Positions 5,548 to 6,081 of a stretch of DNA of 6,081 nucleotides are shown piece after piece. Source of the DNA: Chlamydiota bacterium. Lineage in GTDB: Bacteria; Auribacterota; UBA3054; B51-G9. The first letter of the stretch is position 1, and the number at the start of each line of letters is the position of its first letter. The notes below the pieces were generated by a model that did no database searches, had not been told where the DNA came from, and worked only from the letters and a program-made list of their open reading frames with translations. Location of the stretch: positions 1 to 6,081 of the forward strand of contig QMOL01000193.1 in assembly GCA_003648225.1 (NCBI GenBank), in the 5' to 3' direction. The position numbers and the translations under genes are program-made.

Positions 5548-5603
5548 TTGGCACAATATATGCCATGAAAATATTGATTTGCTACAATATCTGTCATAAT
5601 TAT
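5548..5603 (+). repeat. Imperfect direct repeat, 2 x 25 bp, 31 bp apart
   Basis: 5548-5572 and 5579-5603 align without gaps at 18 of 25 positions, sharing the core ACAATAT-x-TG-x-CAT. The 31-bp offset is close to three helical turns. The first copy contains the sigma-54-like element and the second lies just before the ribosome-binding site. In AT-rich DNA this similarity is only suggestive. Confidence 0.35.
5549..5564 (+). promoter_or_regulatory. Sigma-54-like -24/-12 element
   Basis: TGGCACAATATATGCC keeps the GG-N10-GC spacing that defines sigma-54 promoters (GG at 5550-5551, GC at 5562-5563) and a perfect TGGCAC -24 box. It departs from the consensus at the G after TGGCAC and at the first T of TTGC. 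It would start transcription near 5575, about 45 bases before the ATG at 5619. GGCA/TGCC is also a small inverted repeat, so the match may have another cause. Confidence 0.35.
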
Positions 5604-5604
5604 C

Positions 5605-5612
5605 AAGAAGGA
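5605..5612 (+). promoter_or_regulatory. Ribosome-binding site for the ATG at 5619
   Basis: AAGAAGGA lies six bases before ATG at 5619. It is the best Shine-Dalgarno match near the plus-strand gene and favours 5619 as the original start. The GTG at 5672, which opens the longest intact frame, has none. Confidence 0.55.
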
Positions 5613-5618
5613 CTTTTG

Positions 5619-6081
5619 ATGAAAGTATCGCACCAAGTTCATATTTATAATCTGTCGCGTATGATGCCGCTGTGCCAAACGGTCAAAATGAAGTCATAAA
5701 ACTTTTACCTGGAAATTATCATGAAGCAAATACACTTATTTTTGATAACGAAAATATTACAATTTCAGGTTATGGAGATCAAAGTGTTATCAACAATCAA
5801 TATTGTTATGGCGGGAAAATAAAATTACCCGGTGCAGACAGTAATATCATGAAAGGCGGTACAATGACCGGCAATATTAACGGCTTAAAAATAACACGAT
5901 ACAGCAGTTCGCCGCTCGCTAACCTCTATTTAAATGCAAAAACAACAAGAATTATCGGCAATGTAAACATTCGGAAAACGGCGATGTGATATTAAACGCG
6001 GCATCAGATAAAATTGTGATGAAATCTAAAGTTAAATTGAGTTCCGATCAGTTCGGTTCGGCAACAATTGCAACAGACACA
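5619..6081 (+). pseudogene. Beta-helix (pectin-lyase-like) protein, frame broken twice, 3'-partial
   Basis: The coding signal moves through three frames. It starts at ATG 5619 (MKVSHQVHIYN), shifts near 5650 into the frame that reads VPNGQNEVIKLLPGNYHEAN, then shifts near 5970 into one reading ENGDVILNAASDKIVMKSKV, open to the window edge. The middle frame has a stop at 5648-5650 just before the join and ends at the TGA at 5987-5989. Adding one T at each join (AAT-TCT and ATT-TCG) restores one continuous, sensible protein. The motif VIKLLPGNY followed by short Ile/Asn/Gly-rich strand repeats (ITISGYG, then GNINGLKI and IIGNVNI) resembles right-handed beta-helix surface or secreted proteins. 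No signal peptide is visible. No function can be assigned. Sequence error is the main alternative to decay. Confidence 0.55.

Larger units (their letters stand above)
5127..5618. other. Divergent intergenic region without genes
   Basis: No convincing gene lies in these 492 bp. From left to right it holds a REP-like palindrome cluster (5209-5320), AT-rich sequence with a TTGACA (5342-5347) that lacks a well-spaced -10, four regularly placed TTGCA words (5443-5474), a perfect TATAAT (5536-5541) with a poorly spaced TTGTAT, and a sigma-54-like element (5549-5564). A 72-codon minus-strand frame runs through the repeats and is not considered real. Confidence 0.7.

Noticed and set aside
5640..5980. 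Programmed ribosomal frameshifting in the beta-helix gene
   Set aside because: Neither join has a slippery X-XXY-YYZ heptamer or a clear downstream stem, and two separate events would be needed.

Overview
The window is AT-rich bacterial chromosome from a diderm (Gram-negative-type) organism. The evidence is a Tol/Ton energy-coupling gene trio, a D-Ala-D-Ala ligase for peptidoglycan, a bacterial-type seryl-tRNA synthetase, and gaps filled with short palindromic and tandem repeats. The repeat-rich gaps and the beta-helix-like fragment at the right end fit a PVC-type lineage (Lentisphaerota or Planctomycetota) or a similar environmental phylum. That placement is a weak inference from general resemblance.

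Layout. Positions 1-5057 are a tandem minus-strand gene set. In transcription order it holds a CvpA-family membrane protein (5057-4449), D-alanine-D-alanine ligase ddl (4458-3409, overlapping cvpA by 10 bp), seryl-tRNA synthetase serS (3240-1936), a TolQ/ExbB proton-channel protein (1684-1001), a TolR/ExbD protein (1004-567) and a TonB/TolA-type transducer that starts at 570 and runs off the left edge. The last three are joined by 4-bp stop/start overlaps (GTGA, ATGA). A good sigma-70-type promoter lies just upstream of the CvpA start. The ddl-serS gap (168 bp) and the serS-tolQ gap (251 bp) are packed with short tandem and inverted repeats. One repeat appears to supply the last codons of ddl.

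Positions 5058-5618 are a divergent intergenic region. It holds a REP-like palindromic repeat cluster, a regular TTGCA quartet, and a GG-N10-GC element resembling a sigma-54 promoter. From 5619 to the right edge, on the plus strand, there is the start of a secreted or surface beta-helix-like protein. Its reading frame is broken twice, and each break looks like one missing base, so it is called as a decayed gene.

Functionally, TolQ/TolR and the transducer form an inner-membrane proton-driven machine working on the outer membrane. Ddl makes the D-Ala-D-Ala end of the peptidoglycan stem peptide. SerRS charges tRNA-Ser. The first five genes look ordinary and intact. The unusual signals are the repeat-derived ddl tail, the long Lys-Pro tract, the doubly shifted beta-helix gene and the patterned divergent intergenic region. 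I found no clear new multi-gene system.
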